A program made the position numbers and the translations under genes. Below the pieces are notes generated by a model that made no database searches, had not been told where the DNA came from, and saw nothing but the letters and a program-made list of their open reading frames with translations. From CAUZJO01 sp963580245 (GTDB taxonomy: Bacteria > Sumerlaeota > Sumerlaeia > MVZB01), in assembly GCA_963580245.1 (NCBI GenBank), contig CAUZJO010000006.1, positions 1 through 60,045 of the forward strand: 60,045 nt of DNA. The letters run 5' to 3'. Positions 48,350-56,338 of the stretch are shown here, one piece after another (position 1 is the first letter of the stretch; the number at the start of each line of letters is the position of its first letter).

Positions 48350-48827
48350 TTAACAGAACATTCTGTACAAACGCCAGGGGAGCCCCGCAACGTCAATCGC
48401 GAAGAATCCGGGAATCCAAGTCGATCCGACCCCAGGAACGTCAATTTCATTCTCGACCCCAATGTTTCGCGGACGCTCGGTTCCGTCGCGACCGGTCAAG
48501 AAAGGGTTGCGACTCGACCCGAATGTCACTATCATCCCATGTGGCTGAGTTTTGCGTTTGTCGATGCGTGGGCAATGGTATATAAATCTGGAATGAATCA
48601 GACAGGTCCACGGGCTCGGCCAGTCGCACGGGAAATTTCGGGACCCAATGATTTTGATTATTTCTTTGTAGAATTTGCAGAATAATGGCATTTTGGCGTC
48701 GCTATAATTGATAGAGGGTTCTCATGGGTATTGATTCGATGACTTCAACTCCATTAGACGATGGGAAATCCTTGAGTCGCTGACCGGGTAAAGGGTGCTT
48801 TCTCGAAGCCCAGAAAGGATGTTAGGT
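48350..48827. other. Intergenic DNA after ftsK
   Basis: A 478-bp interval. A -10-like TATAAT sits at 48703-48708 without a good -35. A 19-codon open frame (48724-48783, MGIDSMTSTPLDDGKSLSR) has GAGGG just upstream and could be a leader peptide for the following secreted protein, but this is weak. A short dyad ACAGAA-CA-TTCTGT directly follows ftsK at 48353-48366. No terminator is obvious. Confidence 0.4.
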
Positions 48828-49454
48828 ATGATCCAGACTAAACGTATGAGGCATAAGCGGGCGTGGGCGGGCGTGATTGGCGTGGGGCTGGTCGTCCTTG
48901 GTTGGGTGGGAGCGCGGTCGGTCGGCGCCGACCGGGACATCTCCGCCAAGGTTGATCATCCATCAGATACGTCCGGTTTTAGCTACTCGAAGGTATCGCC
49001 ACGCATCAAAGTCAGGTTCAGGACGGCCAACGGGATTTCGGCGACAGCGCCCCTTACCGTGGAGAAAGGCGCCTATCAACGCGAAGTGGCCGACAGAATG
49101 ACTGCGGATAAGGGCGCTTACGGAAGCGAGATGCTCCATGCGTTGCGGGCGGGCGGGGGGTTGCGCATCCATCTCGACGAAAATGGCAAGCCCATCGTGC
49201 CGCCCCCTGGAACCGTGACCCCCTCCTCGATGAAGCCCAAGCGCGCGCCGGGCCAGGTCAAGTCGGCACCCAGTCCGGTGGCGGGTGGTGGGGTCATGGT
49301 GCGTAACAACGGGCAGTTCATGAAGTTCTCCGCGGCGCGGGTCGGGGCTGGCGGCAAGATCGTTATTGAGTGCAATTCCGCCGATCGCGACGGCGCGGCG
49401 GCGTGCCGTTCGGCCGTGTGCGCGCTGCATGCAAAAAAATCCGCGATGAAGTGA
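48828..49454 (+). CDS. Secreted protein of unknown function
   Basis: A 208-residue protein not recognised. An N-terminal signal (basic QTKRMRHKRAW, then hydrophobic AGVIGVGLVVLGWVGA) ends near residue 30 at SVGA-DRD. The mature part is polar and basic, with a Pro/Ser-rich middle (VPPPGTVTPSSMKPKR) and a C-terminal stretch with three Cys (ECNSADRDGAAACRSAVCALHAKK) that might form a disulfide or bind metal. The ATG at 48828 has AAAGGA eight bases upstream. It lies 63 bp before the giant metalloprotease gene on the same strand. A functional link (inhibitor, propeptide or substrate) is possible but unproven. Confidence 0.6.
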   Translation: MIQTKRMRHKRAWAGVIGVGLVVLGWVGARSVGADRDISAKVDHPSDTSGFSYSKVSPRIKVRFRTANGISATAPLTVEKGAYQREVADRMTADKGAYGSEMLHALRAGGGLRIHLDENGKPIVPPPGTVTPSSMKPKRAPGQVKSAPSPVAGGGVMVRNNGQFMKFSAARVGAGGKIVIECNSADRDGAAACRSAVCALHAKKSAMK

Positions 49455-49517
49455 ATCATCTATTTCTGTTTTGAAGATCACGTGAATCGATTCCCGGGGT
49501 GAAGGAGTTTATTGCCG

Positions 49518-52500
49518 ATGCGATTCAAGTTGTCCCCCATCTTGGCACTAGGCTGCGTCGTCTTTGCCGTCTCATGGTTAGCACTTTCCCCGTTAAGGGC
49601 CGCCGAGTTCTCCATCCTATACGCGAACATCGAAGGAGAGGGATTCCTCGAAGGCGACGTGGGCGAGGAGCGTCGCGAGGCCTTTGAATTCGCGGTTGAC
49701 ATTTGGGCGCGCCAGCTCGTCTCGGACGTCGAGATCACGGTCCATGCGACGATGGAGTCGTTGGGTGGCGATGAGTTTTCGGCCGTGCTGGGCGGGGCCG
49801 GAGCGGAGAGCTTCCAGCGCGATTATCCTAATGCCCCGCGCGCGAACACCTGGTACGCCGTTGCGTTGGCCAACAGCCTTGCGGGCCAAGACCTTGATCC
49901 TCGCATGGTCGAGGACGAGGAAGACCTCTCCACCGACGGGTTCGACATTGTGGCCGTCTTCAATTCGGACGTCGACGGCACCGAGGTGCTGGGAGACGTC
50001 ACGTGGTATTACGGCACCGACGCACTGCCTCCGGGAGACGACGTTGACTTCGTGACGGTCGTCCTGCACGAACTGGGCCATGGGCTGGGGTTTTTCGACC
50101 TCATCGATCCCGGTAACGGAACGTGGATGAACAACTTTCCCGACATCTACGGCATCCAGTTGACGCGCGCGGGGGACAAGGACTTTGTCGACATGACCGA
50201 TACCGAACGGCTTGTGGCCCTCACCAGCGGTCAGGTCTTCTGGGTTGGGCCCAAGGTGTTCGAGCAAGAGAACGGGCCGGTCAAGATTTACGCCCCACGC
50301 TTCTATGAGCAGGGCTCCAGCATCTCGCACTGGGACGTCACCAACTCCCCCGACCGGTTGATGGAGCCGTTCATCAACCGGCCGATCCATGAGGTCGACC
50401 TGACCAAGCCGGCCTTCCAGGATATCGGCTGGCGTTTCGTGGACGACGGTCCGGTCGAGCCCACGCCCACGCCCGAGCCGACCCAGACGCCCACGCCCAC
50501 GCCTTCTCCCTCGCCGACCCCCGGGGGGCGGCCCGACCTGAACATCCATTCGATCTATCCCTTGAGTCGGGTGGTCAACGTGGCCGATGGATTTGTTCTG
50601 GAGATGGTCGTTGACAACGCCGGGGAGGGTTTTGCCCCCGTCAGCGTCAGCGAGATCTGGCTCAGTCCGTTCGATCCCACGTTCAAAGATGAGCTGACCG
50701 GGACGGGCAATGACATCTTCCTGCGCGATCTGTGGGTCGATCAGTTGTTGGGCGGCGAGACGATCGAGCTGAGAGAAGCCCAGGGCAACGCGCCATTCAT
50801 CAATCTGACCAGTGCCGGGCCCAACCACAACCAACAGGTGCCGCCCGGAGAATACACGCTGGGCGTGCTCGGAGACGTCGAGGACCGGGTTCCCAACGAG
50901 CTTGGCGAGCACAACATTTTCATCATGGACGGGACGATCACGGTGGTGGCCGAAGCGCCCGAGGCGCCGACCAAGCCTCTGCCGGAGCCGGGGGATGAAA
51001 ACATCTCGGTCACCCGCAAGCTGAGTTGGGACGACGCCGAGAACGCCGCCCAGTATGACGTGTTCCTGTCCCGTTACATCGACACCGATCTCAACTTCAT
51101 TCGCACGGAGATCCCCAAACCTGATGTCGCGTTGGAGGATCCGGCCGCGGTCGCCATGGGCGATCTTGATCTGGATGGGGACATCGACGTGGTGAGCGCA
51201 TGGCGGGAAAAGCTGGTTGCGCCCGGGGCCGGTGCTGGCCCGGGGGCCGTCGTGGTTCACTTGAATAGGGGCGAGAGTCCGCCCGCTTTCAGTTCGTTCG
51301 TAGTATCAGGGGCGACCGGATTTCGGGATTACACCAGCCTGGCGATCGCAAACCTGGATGCGGGCGGCGACGAGGACTTTGGGGTCGATATCATCGCCAC
51401 CACCTTCTCGGGGCAGGCCTACTTTTACATGAACAAGGGAGGGAGTTTTGAAGAGGTGCGGGTGTCGCACGACATCGACGTGGGAGAGGATTTCCCGATC
51501 ACGGTCTCGCCGGGGCCCGGCACCGGCCTCGATCAGATGCGCGGGTTGGCGGTGAATGATTTCGACCTCGATGGCGATATCGACTTCATCACTGGAACCG
51601 ATACGGGCTTCCTGACGTATTACGAGAGCGATTGGGAGCACCGCACGGTGCCCACCGACCCCGAGGCGACACCGCTGCCCGTGATTCCCAGGTTCATCCC
51701 CTCGCACATTCGGGATGACAGTCCGGACCCACTCACTCTGGAAGACGCGCCGGACCATCACGAGTTGATCGCCTCGCAGTTGAATTTCAACGAGGCCCAC
51801 CACTTCCACGACGTTGTCGCTCCTCCGTCTGATCACCCGCACGATCAATGTGCCGAGGAATATCAATTCGACCGCGACTTGACGGCCGACATCCTGCCGG
51901 ACCTGGTCTCGATCTCGGTGAAGGATGATGAGCTCTCCATGTATCTCAATCTCGGCCGCACGGGCCGGGCGCTGGTTCCCGACAGCCCCGACGCGATCGG
52001 CACGCCGCCGATTGCGTTTAAGCGGATCACGATCGGTAACATGAATGGCCCCAAGTCGATTTTCATACCCGATTTCCGCGACCTGAAACCTCCCGAAATC
52101 TACGCGGCGGCCTTCTTCGATAAGGCCCTCTACCGTTTCGTCATCTCTGGCTATGAGGATTACAATCCGGTGACGTGTCCTGCGCGAACGTTTATTACTG
52201 ATGACATCTATCCTCCTTCGCCCGAGGCGGAGAATAAAATCCGCGGCCTGCACCCACCCCTGGTCGTTCCGATCTTCGAGCGTCAGACGGTGACCTCCGA
52301 CTTTCCGGACGCCGAGGATGTGTTCGCGGCCGACGTGAGCGGCGATGGGATTCTGGATGTGTTGGGTACCGCGGCCATCGAGGACCGCATCACACTGTTC
52401 GTGAGCGATGGGAAAGAAGACCCCGAGCCCAATTACAGCGAGTTCGACCTGACCCGACCCGGCTCCGGTTCCACCTCCAACCGCGGCCTGGAGGTCGGTG

Positions 52501-55226
52501 CCGCCGATCTGGACTCCGATGGGCTTCTGGACATCGTGGCGGTCGATTCATTTGACCACGAACTGTCGTTGTTCATCTCGTCGCCGATTCTGCCCGACGA
52601 TTCGCTGGTGGCGCAAAACCTGTCCTCCAATGAGTTCCAACCCCCCAAGCAACTGGGCTATGATCAGGTCTACGTCTGGCGGGTCCGATCCAAGACGGGC
52701 GTGCTCACCGAGTTGGGCGACCAGTGGAGCTTCCGCACCCAGCCCACCTTCGGCGAAGTGACCTTCGACAGCAATCCCGCCGATCCGCTATTGGTCGAGC
52801 CCAACGGCTTGTTGGACGTTCAGCTGATTCTGAAAAACGCCGGCGAGCGCAATATCAATCGGGAAATCATGGAACCTGGGCCCGATGGGGCCAAGATCAC
52901 TTGCGCGATCCTTTTGAGCAAGAACGTCCACCTTGCCGACGGCATCCCGGCCCCCTCCCAAGTGCGCCCTGACTATGTCCTCGCCGAGTTCCGTTTCAAC
53001 CCCGACGAGGACGACATACCGAGCGATTTCGAATATTACCGTTATGTCCCCCCATTCACGTTTACCGCAACGGCCAACAATGATCCGGACCCGGCCCCCG
53101 GCGGCGGGGCCTCCCCGCCCCCCGGCGGCGGGGAAAACCCGCCGACGTCGACCGGCATCGTGCCCGGCGCATCACGCTCGGACTTCCATACGTTTTTCAT
53201 GGAGTTGCTCCAGACGGTCGGCCAATTGACAAACCCCGACAACCACCCGCCACCGTTTGGGATTGAAGAAGGCGAGTATAACATCTTCATCATCATCGAC
53301 ATGGAAGAGCACTTTACCAATAATCGTTACGGCGACGACATCACCCAGTTGCCCTTCCAGCTTATCGTCGTTCGCATCCCGGACGTGCCCGACGGCATGC
53401 CCGACGGTCTGATCCCGCCCGACGGAGCGATAGGCATTGACGTCGCGACGCTCTTCGACTGGTCCGATACCCAGCATACCACCGACTACGACATCTTCCT
53501 GGTCAAGGCAACCGGCATGACAAGCGAATTCACGTCCTCGCCCGTCACCTCGGCGCGCAACGTGCGTAGCGTCGCCTCGGGCGACCTGGACAGGGACGGG
53601 GACGTCGACCTGGTGGGTGCCTACCAAGACTTTGGCGGTCGGGTCGAGTGGTACCGCAGCACCGGCGGTGCCGCGCCCCAGTTCACGGCGCTGACGATCG
53701 AGCAAAACCTGGAAGGCCCCAGAGAAGTCCTGACCTACGATGTCGACGCGGACGGTCAACTGGACGTTGTGGCGGCTTTCTTGGATTCGGACGCGGTGGC
53801 TTGGTATGAGAACAACGGCGGAGCGGTGCCCGACTTCACCCGCCACGTCGTGACCGATTTGATCGACGGGGCGACCAGCGTGTGCGCCGTCGACTTGGAA
53901 CGGGACGGCGACACCGATCTGCTGACCGCGTCCTCGCTCAACGGGCGCCTGCTGTGGCACGTGGGTGACTCCTCAAGCGGCCCGCTGACGCATTCCCAGA
54001 CCGTGATCCTCGACAACACGTCGGGGGCCCCCAACAACGTCACCGCGGCCGATTTGACCGGCAACGGCTTCCCCGACGTGATCGCGACCTACACCAACAA
54101 CCCCTCGATCAAGTGGTATGAGAACAACGGCGCGGTACCCACCACCTTCACGCCGCACACGGTCACGACCACCGCCATTACCGGGCCCAGCACGGTCCAG
54201 GCGGCCGACATCAACCGCGACGGCCACGCCGACCTGGTGATCACCTCGGAGTTCGACGACATGGTCGCGTGGTATGAAAACGACGGCGCCGCCACCCCCA
54301 CCTTTAGCCTGCGCGTGGTCACGCGCGCCGCCGCGGGCGTCAACGCGGCCGAGGTCGCCGACATCGATAACGACGGCGATCCCGACATCTTCTCGGCGTC
54401 CAAGGGCGACGGACGCATGGTGTGGTACATCAACGATGGCGCGCCCGACCCGTCATTCTCCGAGTTCGAGATCGAACAACAGTCTCAACCAGCTTTCGAC
54501 ATCCACGTGGTCGACTTCGACAATGAGCCCGCGTTGCTCGAGGTGATCGGCGGGATCGGCGGCAATCAACCCCAACAGGGCAGCATTAAATGGTACGACA
54601 TGAGCCGCAAATTCATCTTCGACGCCCCGTTGCCACTCCAAGAGGATGCCAACACCACCGAGTCGCGCTATGACCGCCCCGAACTGCTCGACAACAACTC
54701 AGGCTACAAATGGATGGTCCGGGCCAATAACGAACTGTCGGAGAAGACGATCGTTTCGACCGAAGGCCCCCAATGGACCTTCGCCACCGGCGGCAACCCC
54801 GACCTGATCATCGTCGACGGCACCCTGGGAACCGACCGCCCCACGGCCTCCCAAGGCAGCAGCTTCGAAGTGCACTGGATCGAGAGCAACATCGGCAACG
54901 GCACGGCGAGGGGACATTGGACGTCCATTTACGCCAGTCCCGATCCCGAGATCACCGGCACGGGCAACGACATCTACCTGGGAATGGTCTGGACCAACCC
55001 CATCGCCCCGTCCCAACTCGTCCAAGTGGCCCTAACGGTCGACTCGGGCAACCTGCCCGACCCCAACCCCGGCCCACTGCCCTTGGGCACGTACACCATC
55101 GGTGCCCTCCTGGACGAGTTCGACCACGAAAAAGACGAACTAGACGAAAGCAACACCTTCATTGCAACCCAACAACTAACCATCACCGAATCGAACGCGG
55201 TCAAAAACTGGATCTTCTACGACTAA
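49518..55226 (+). CDS. Giant secreted multidomain protein: metalloprotease, FG-GAP/VCBS repeats and CARDB domains
   Basis: A 1902-residue exported protein. Signal peptide about 1-28 (ends PLRAA). A zinc-metalloprotease domain follows with H184-E-L-G-H188-G-L-G191-F-F-D194, an HExxHxxGxxD site with Asp where metzincins usually have His. A Pro/Thr linker (PTPTPEPTQTPTPT) near 320 follows, then a CARDB-like domain (RPDLNIHSIYPLSRVVNVADG). Two blocks of FG-GAP/VCBS-type repeats (DLDLDGDIDVVSAW, DLDSDGLLDIVAVD, DVDADGQLDVVAAF) alternate with CARDB or Fn3-like modules, and a last CARDB domain (NPDLIIVDGTLG) precedes the C-terminal NWIFYD. The start ATG at 49518 has AAGGAG at 49502-49507. A hairpin terminator lies at 55256-55294. 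It is intact over its whole length. Confidence 0.88.
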   Translation: MRFKLSPILALGCVVFAVSWLALSPLRAAEFSILYANIEGEGFLEGDVGEERREAFEFAVDIWARQLVSDVEITVHATMESLGGDEFSAVLGGAGAESFQRDYPNAPRANTWYAVALANSLAGQDLDPRMVEDEEDLSTDGFDIVAVFNSDVDGTEVLGDVTWYYGTDALPPGDDVDFVTVVLHELGHGLGFFDLIDPGNGTWMNNFPDIYGIQLTRAGDKDFVDMTDTERLVALTSGQVFWVGPKVFEQENGPVKIYAPRFYEQGSSISHWDVTNSPDRLMEPFINRPIHEVDLTKPAFQDIGWRFVDDGPVEPTPTPEPTQTPTPTPSPSPTPGGRPDLNIHSIYPLSRVVNVADGFVLEMVVDNAGEGFAPVSVSEIWLSPFDPTFKDELTGTGNDIFLRDLWVDQLLGGETIELREAQGNAPFINLTSAGPNHNQQVPPGEYTLGVLGDVEDRVPNELGEHNIFIMDGTITVVAEAPEAPTKPLPEPGDENISVTRKLSWDDAENAAQYDVFLSRYIDTDLNFIRTEIPKPDVALEDPAAVAMGDLDLDGDIDVVSAWREKLVAPGAGAGPGAVVVHLNRGESPPAFSSFVVSGATGFRDYTSLAIANLDAGGDEDFGVDIIATTFSGQAYFYMNKGGSFEEVRVSHDIDVGEDFPITVSPGPGTGLDQMRGLAVNDFDLDGDIDFITGTDTGFLTYYESDWEHRTVPTDPEATPLPVIPRFIPSHIRDDSPDPLTLEDAPDHHELIASQLNFNEAHHFHDVVAPPSDHPHDQCAEEYQFDRDLTADILPDLVSISVKDDELSMYLNLGRTGRALVPDSPDAIGTPPIAFKRITIGNMNGPKSIFIPDFRDLKPPEIYAAAFFDKALYRFVISGYEDYNPVTCPARTFITDDIYPPSPEAENKIRGLHPPLVVPIFERQTVTSDFPDAEDVFAADVSGDGILDVLGTAAIEDRITLFVSDGKEDPEPNYSEFDLTRPGSGSTSNRGLEVGAADLDSDGLLDIVAVDSFDHELSLFISSPILPDDSLVAQNLSSNEFQPPKQLGYDQVYVWRVRSKTGVLTELGDQWSFRTQPTFGEVTFDSNPADPLLVEPNGLLDVQLILKNAGERNINREIMEPGPDGAKITCAILLSKNVHLADGIPAPSQVRPDYVLAEFRFNPDEDDIPSDFEYYRYVPPFTFTATANNDPDPAPGGGASPPPGGGENPPTSTGIVPGASRSDFHTFFMELLQTVGQLTNPDNHPPPFGIEEGEYNIFIIIDMEEHFTNNRYGDDITQLPFQLIVVRIPDVPDGMPDGLIPPDGAIGIDVATLFDWSDTQHTTDYDIFLVKATGMTSEFTSSPVTSARNVRSVASGDLDRDGDVDLVGAYQDFGGRVEWYRSTGGAAPQFTALTIEQNLEGPREVLTYDVDADGQLDVVAAFLDSDAVAWYENNGGAVPDFTRHVVTDLIDGATSVCAVDLERDGDTDLLTASSLNGRLLWHVGDSSSGPLTHSQTVILDNTSGAPNNVTAADLTGNGFPDVIATYTNNPSIKWYENNGAVPTTFTPHTVTTTAITGPSTVQAADINRDGHADLVITSEFDDMVAWYENDGAATPTFSLRVVTRAAAGVNAAEVADIDNDGDPDIFSASKGDGRMVWYINDGAPDPSFSEFEIEQQSQPAFDIHVVDFDNEPALLEVIGGIGGNQPQQGSIKWYDMSRKFIFDAPLPLQEDANTTESRYDRPELLDNNSGYKWMVRANNELSEKTIVSTEGPQWTFATGGNPDLIIVDGTLGTDRPTASQGSSFEVHWIESNIGNGTARGHWTSIYASPDPEITGTGNDIYLGMVWTNPIAPSQLVQVALTVDSGNLPDPNPGPLPLGTYTIGALLDEFDHEKDELDESNTFIATQQLTITESNAVKNWIFYD

Positions 55227-55255
55227 AAAGCAACCAACCAACGCAAACCCAACCC

Positions 55256-55294
55256 GGGGGGACGGCCCAATAACACCAGCCGCCCCCCCTTTTT
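55256..55294 (+). terminator. Rho-independent terminator of the giant protease gene
   Basis: An 11-bp stem (GGGGGGACGGC at 55256-55266 pairing with GCCGCCCCCCC at 55279-55289, one mismatch), a 12-base loop and a run of five T (55290-55294). Confidence 0.8.
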
Positions 55295-55344
55295 GATGTC
55301 TGACGGCCCCCTCGGGTTTTCAACTTGAGACGACGGAGTCTTCA

Positions 55345-56166
55345 TTGTCGCCCCACATGCCCCAATCCCCCATCGAACGGCTCACCCTGTGCCTGCCCGC
55401 CTACAACGAAGAGGAGTCCATCGCCAACCTGATCGAAGAGGCCGCCGTCGTACTGGCCGGCGAGGGCATTGCGTGGAACATCATCGTTGTCGACGACGGC
55501 TCGCGCGACGGCACGGCGGCCGAAGTTGAACGTATCAGGCGGACAATCCAGCAAGCGCGTCTGGTCCGCCATCCGCGGAACTTGGGCTTGGGGCGGGCGA
55601 TCCTGACGGGGTTGAGGTCGGCTCTGGAGCTGGGCGCCGGTCCCGAGCACCTCGTGGTCTGCATGGATGCCGACCTGACCCATCCGCCCAAGACGATCCC
55701 CGCGATGCGAGCAGCGGCCGAAGGGGGAGCCGACCTGGTGATCGCCTCGCGCTATCAGTCGGGAAGCCGCCAGGTGGGGGTACCCTTACATCGGCGCATC
55801 CTTAGTGTGGGCGCGCGGCTACTCTTCGCGGCCGGATTGGGTCTGGCGGGGGTCCGTGATTACACCTGCGGCTTCCGCGCCTTCCGCGCATCAATCCTCG
55901 CCACCGGCTTCGAACGGTTCGGGCCCGACGGACTCATCACCCGATCTGGATTTGCATGCACCGACGAGTTGTTGGTTCACCTAGCAATGGTTGGCGCCGT
56001 GATCCGAGAGGTCCCCTTCATCCTGCGCTATGACCGCAAGCGAGGATCGAGCAAGATGGACGTCGGCAATACGATCATCGAGACGCTGAAGCTGCTTCGC
56101 GCCCATCGCAAGGCGTCACAAGCACCAAAGCAAAGCGGATTCAAAGACTCGGAGCGAGATGTTTAG
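55345..56166 (+). CDS. Family 2 glycosyltransferase, DPM1/polyprenyl-phosphate type
   Basis: A 273-residue GT-A glycosyltransferase without transmembrane helices apart from hydrophobic patches near 155-170. Motifs: LTLCLPAYNEEESIANLIEE at the start, VVDDGSRDGTA near 50, nucleotide/metal-binding MDADLTHPPKT near 112 (DxD), and YTCGFRAFRASIL near 180 with DELLVHLAMVGAVIREVPF near 220. This pattern fits polyprenyl-phosphate mannosyl or glucosyl transferases that feed cell-surface glycans or protein glycosylation. The TTG at 55345 has GGAG at 55335-55338, a good distance; an ATG at 55357 is the alternative. It follows a terminator, so it is transcribed separately. Confidence 0.85.
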   Translation: MSPHMPQSPIERLTLCLPAYNEEESIANLIEEAAVVLAGEGIAWNIIVVDDGSRDGTAAEVERIRRTIQQARLVRHPRNLGLGRAILTGLRSALELGAGPEHLVVCMDADLTHPPKTIPAMRAAAEGGADLVIASRYQSGSRQVGVPLHRRILSVGARLLFAAGLGLAGVRDYTCGFRAFRASILATGFERFGPDGLITRSGFACTDELLVHLAMVGAVIREVPFILRYDRKRGSSKMDVGNTIIETLKLLRAHRKASQAPKQSGFKDSERDV

Positions 56167-56338
56167 CTCCATCAACGGCCTCGCGACCGGTCGGTCAGGT
56201 GGAAAGGTAAAAAACCCTCCATTTGCCAGCTTTTGTACTTGACTCGGAAATGATGTCGGGCTAACTCGCGCAATGGGTCTCTGTTAACAGTCTGCCTGGA
56301 ACTTAAGTACGTTTTTGTATGCGTAAAAGGTTTCGGAT

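Noticed and set aside
48353..48366. Dyad ACAGAA-CA-TTCTGT after ftsK as a LexA or terminator site
   Set aside because: The half-site order is opposite to CTGT-N8-ACAG LexA boxes, and the stem is too short without a loop or T-run.
48724..48783. 19-codon open frame ahead of the secreted protein gene
   Set aside because: It has a plausible ribosome binding site but no conservation evidence or coding signal at this length.
49617..51260. 547-codon minus-strand frame in the giant protease gene
   Set aside because: Complement of a proven repeat protein; no independent support.
56244..56272. Possible promoter TTGACT-17-TAACTC upstream of the LVIVD protein
   Set aside because: The -10 element matches poorly and other A/T-rich choices are equally possible.
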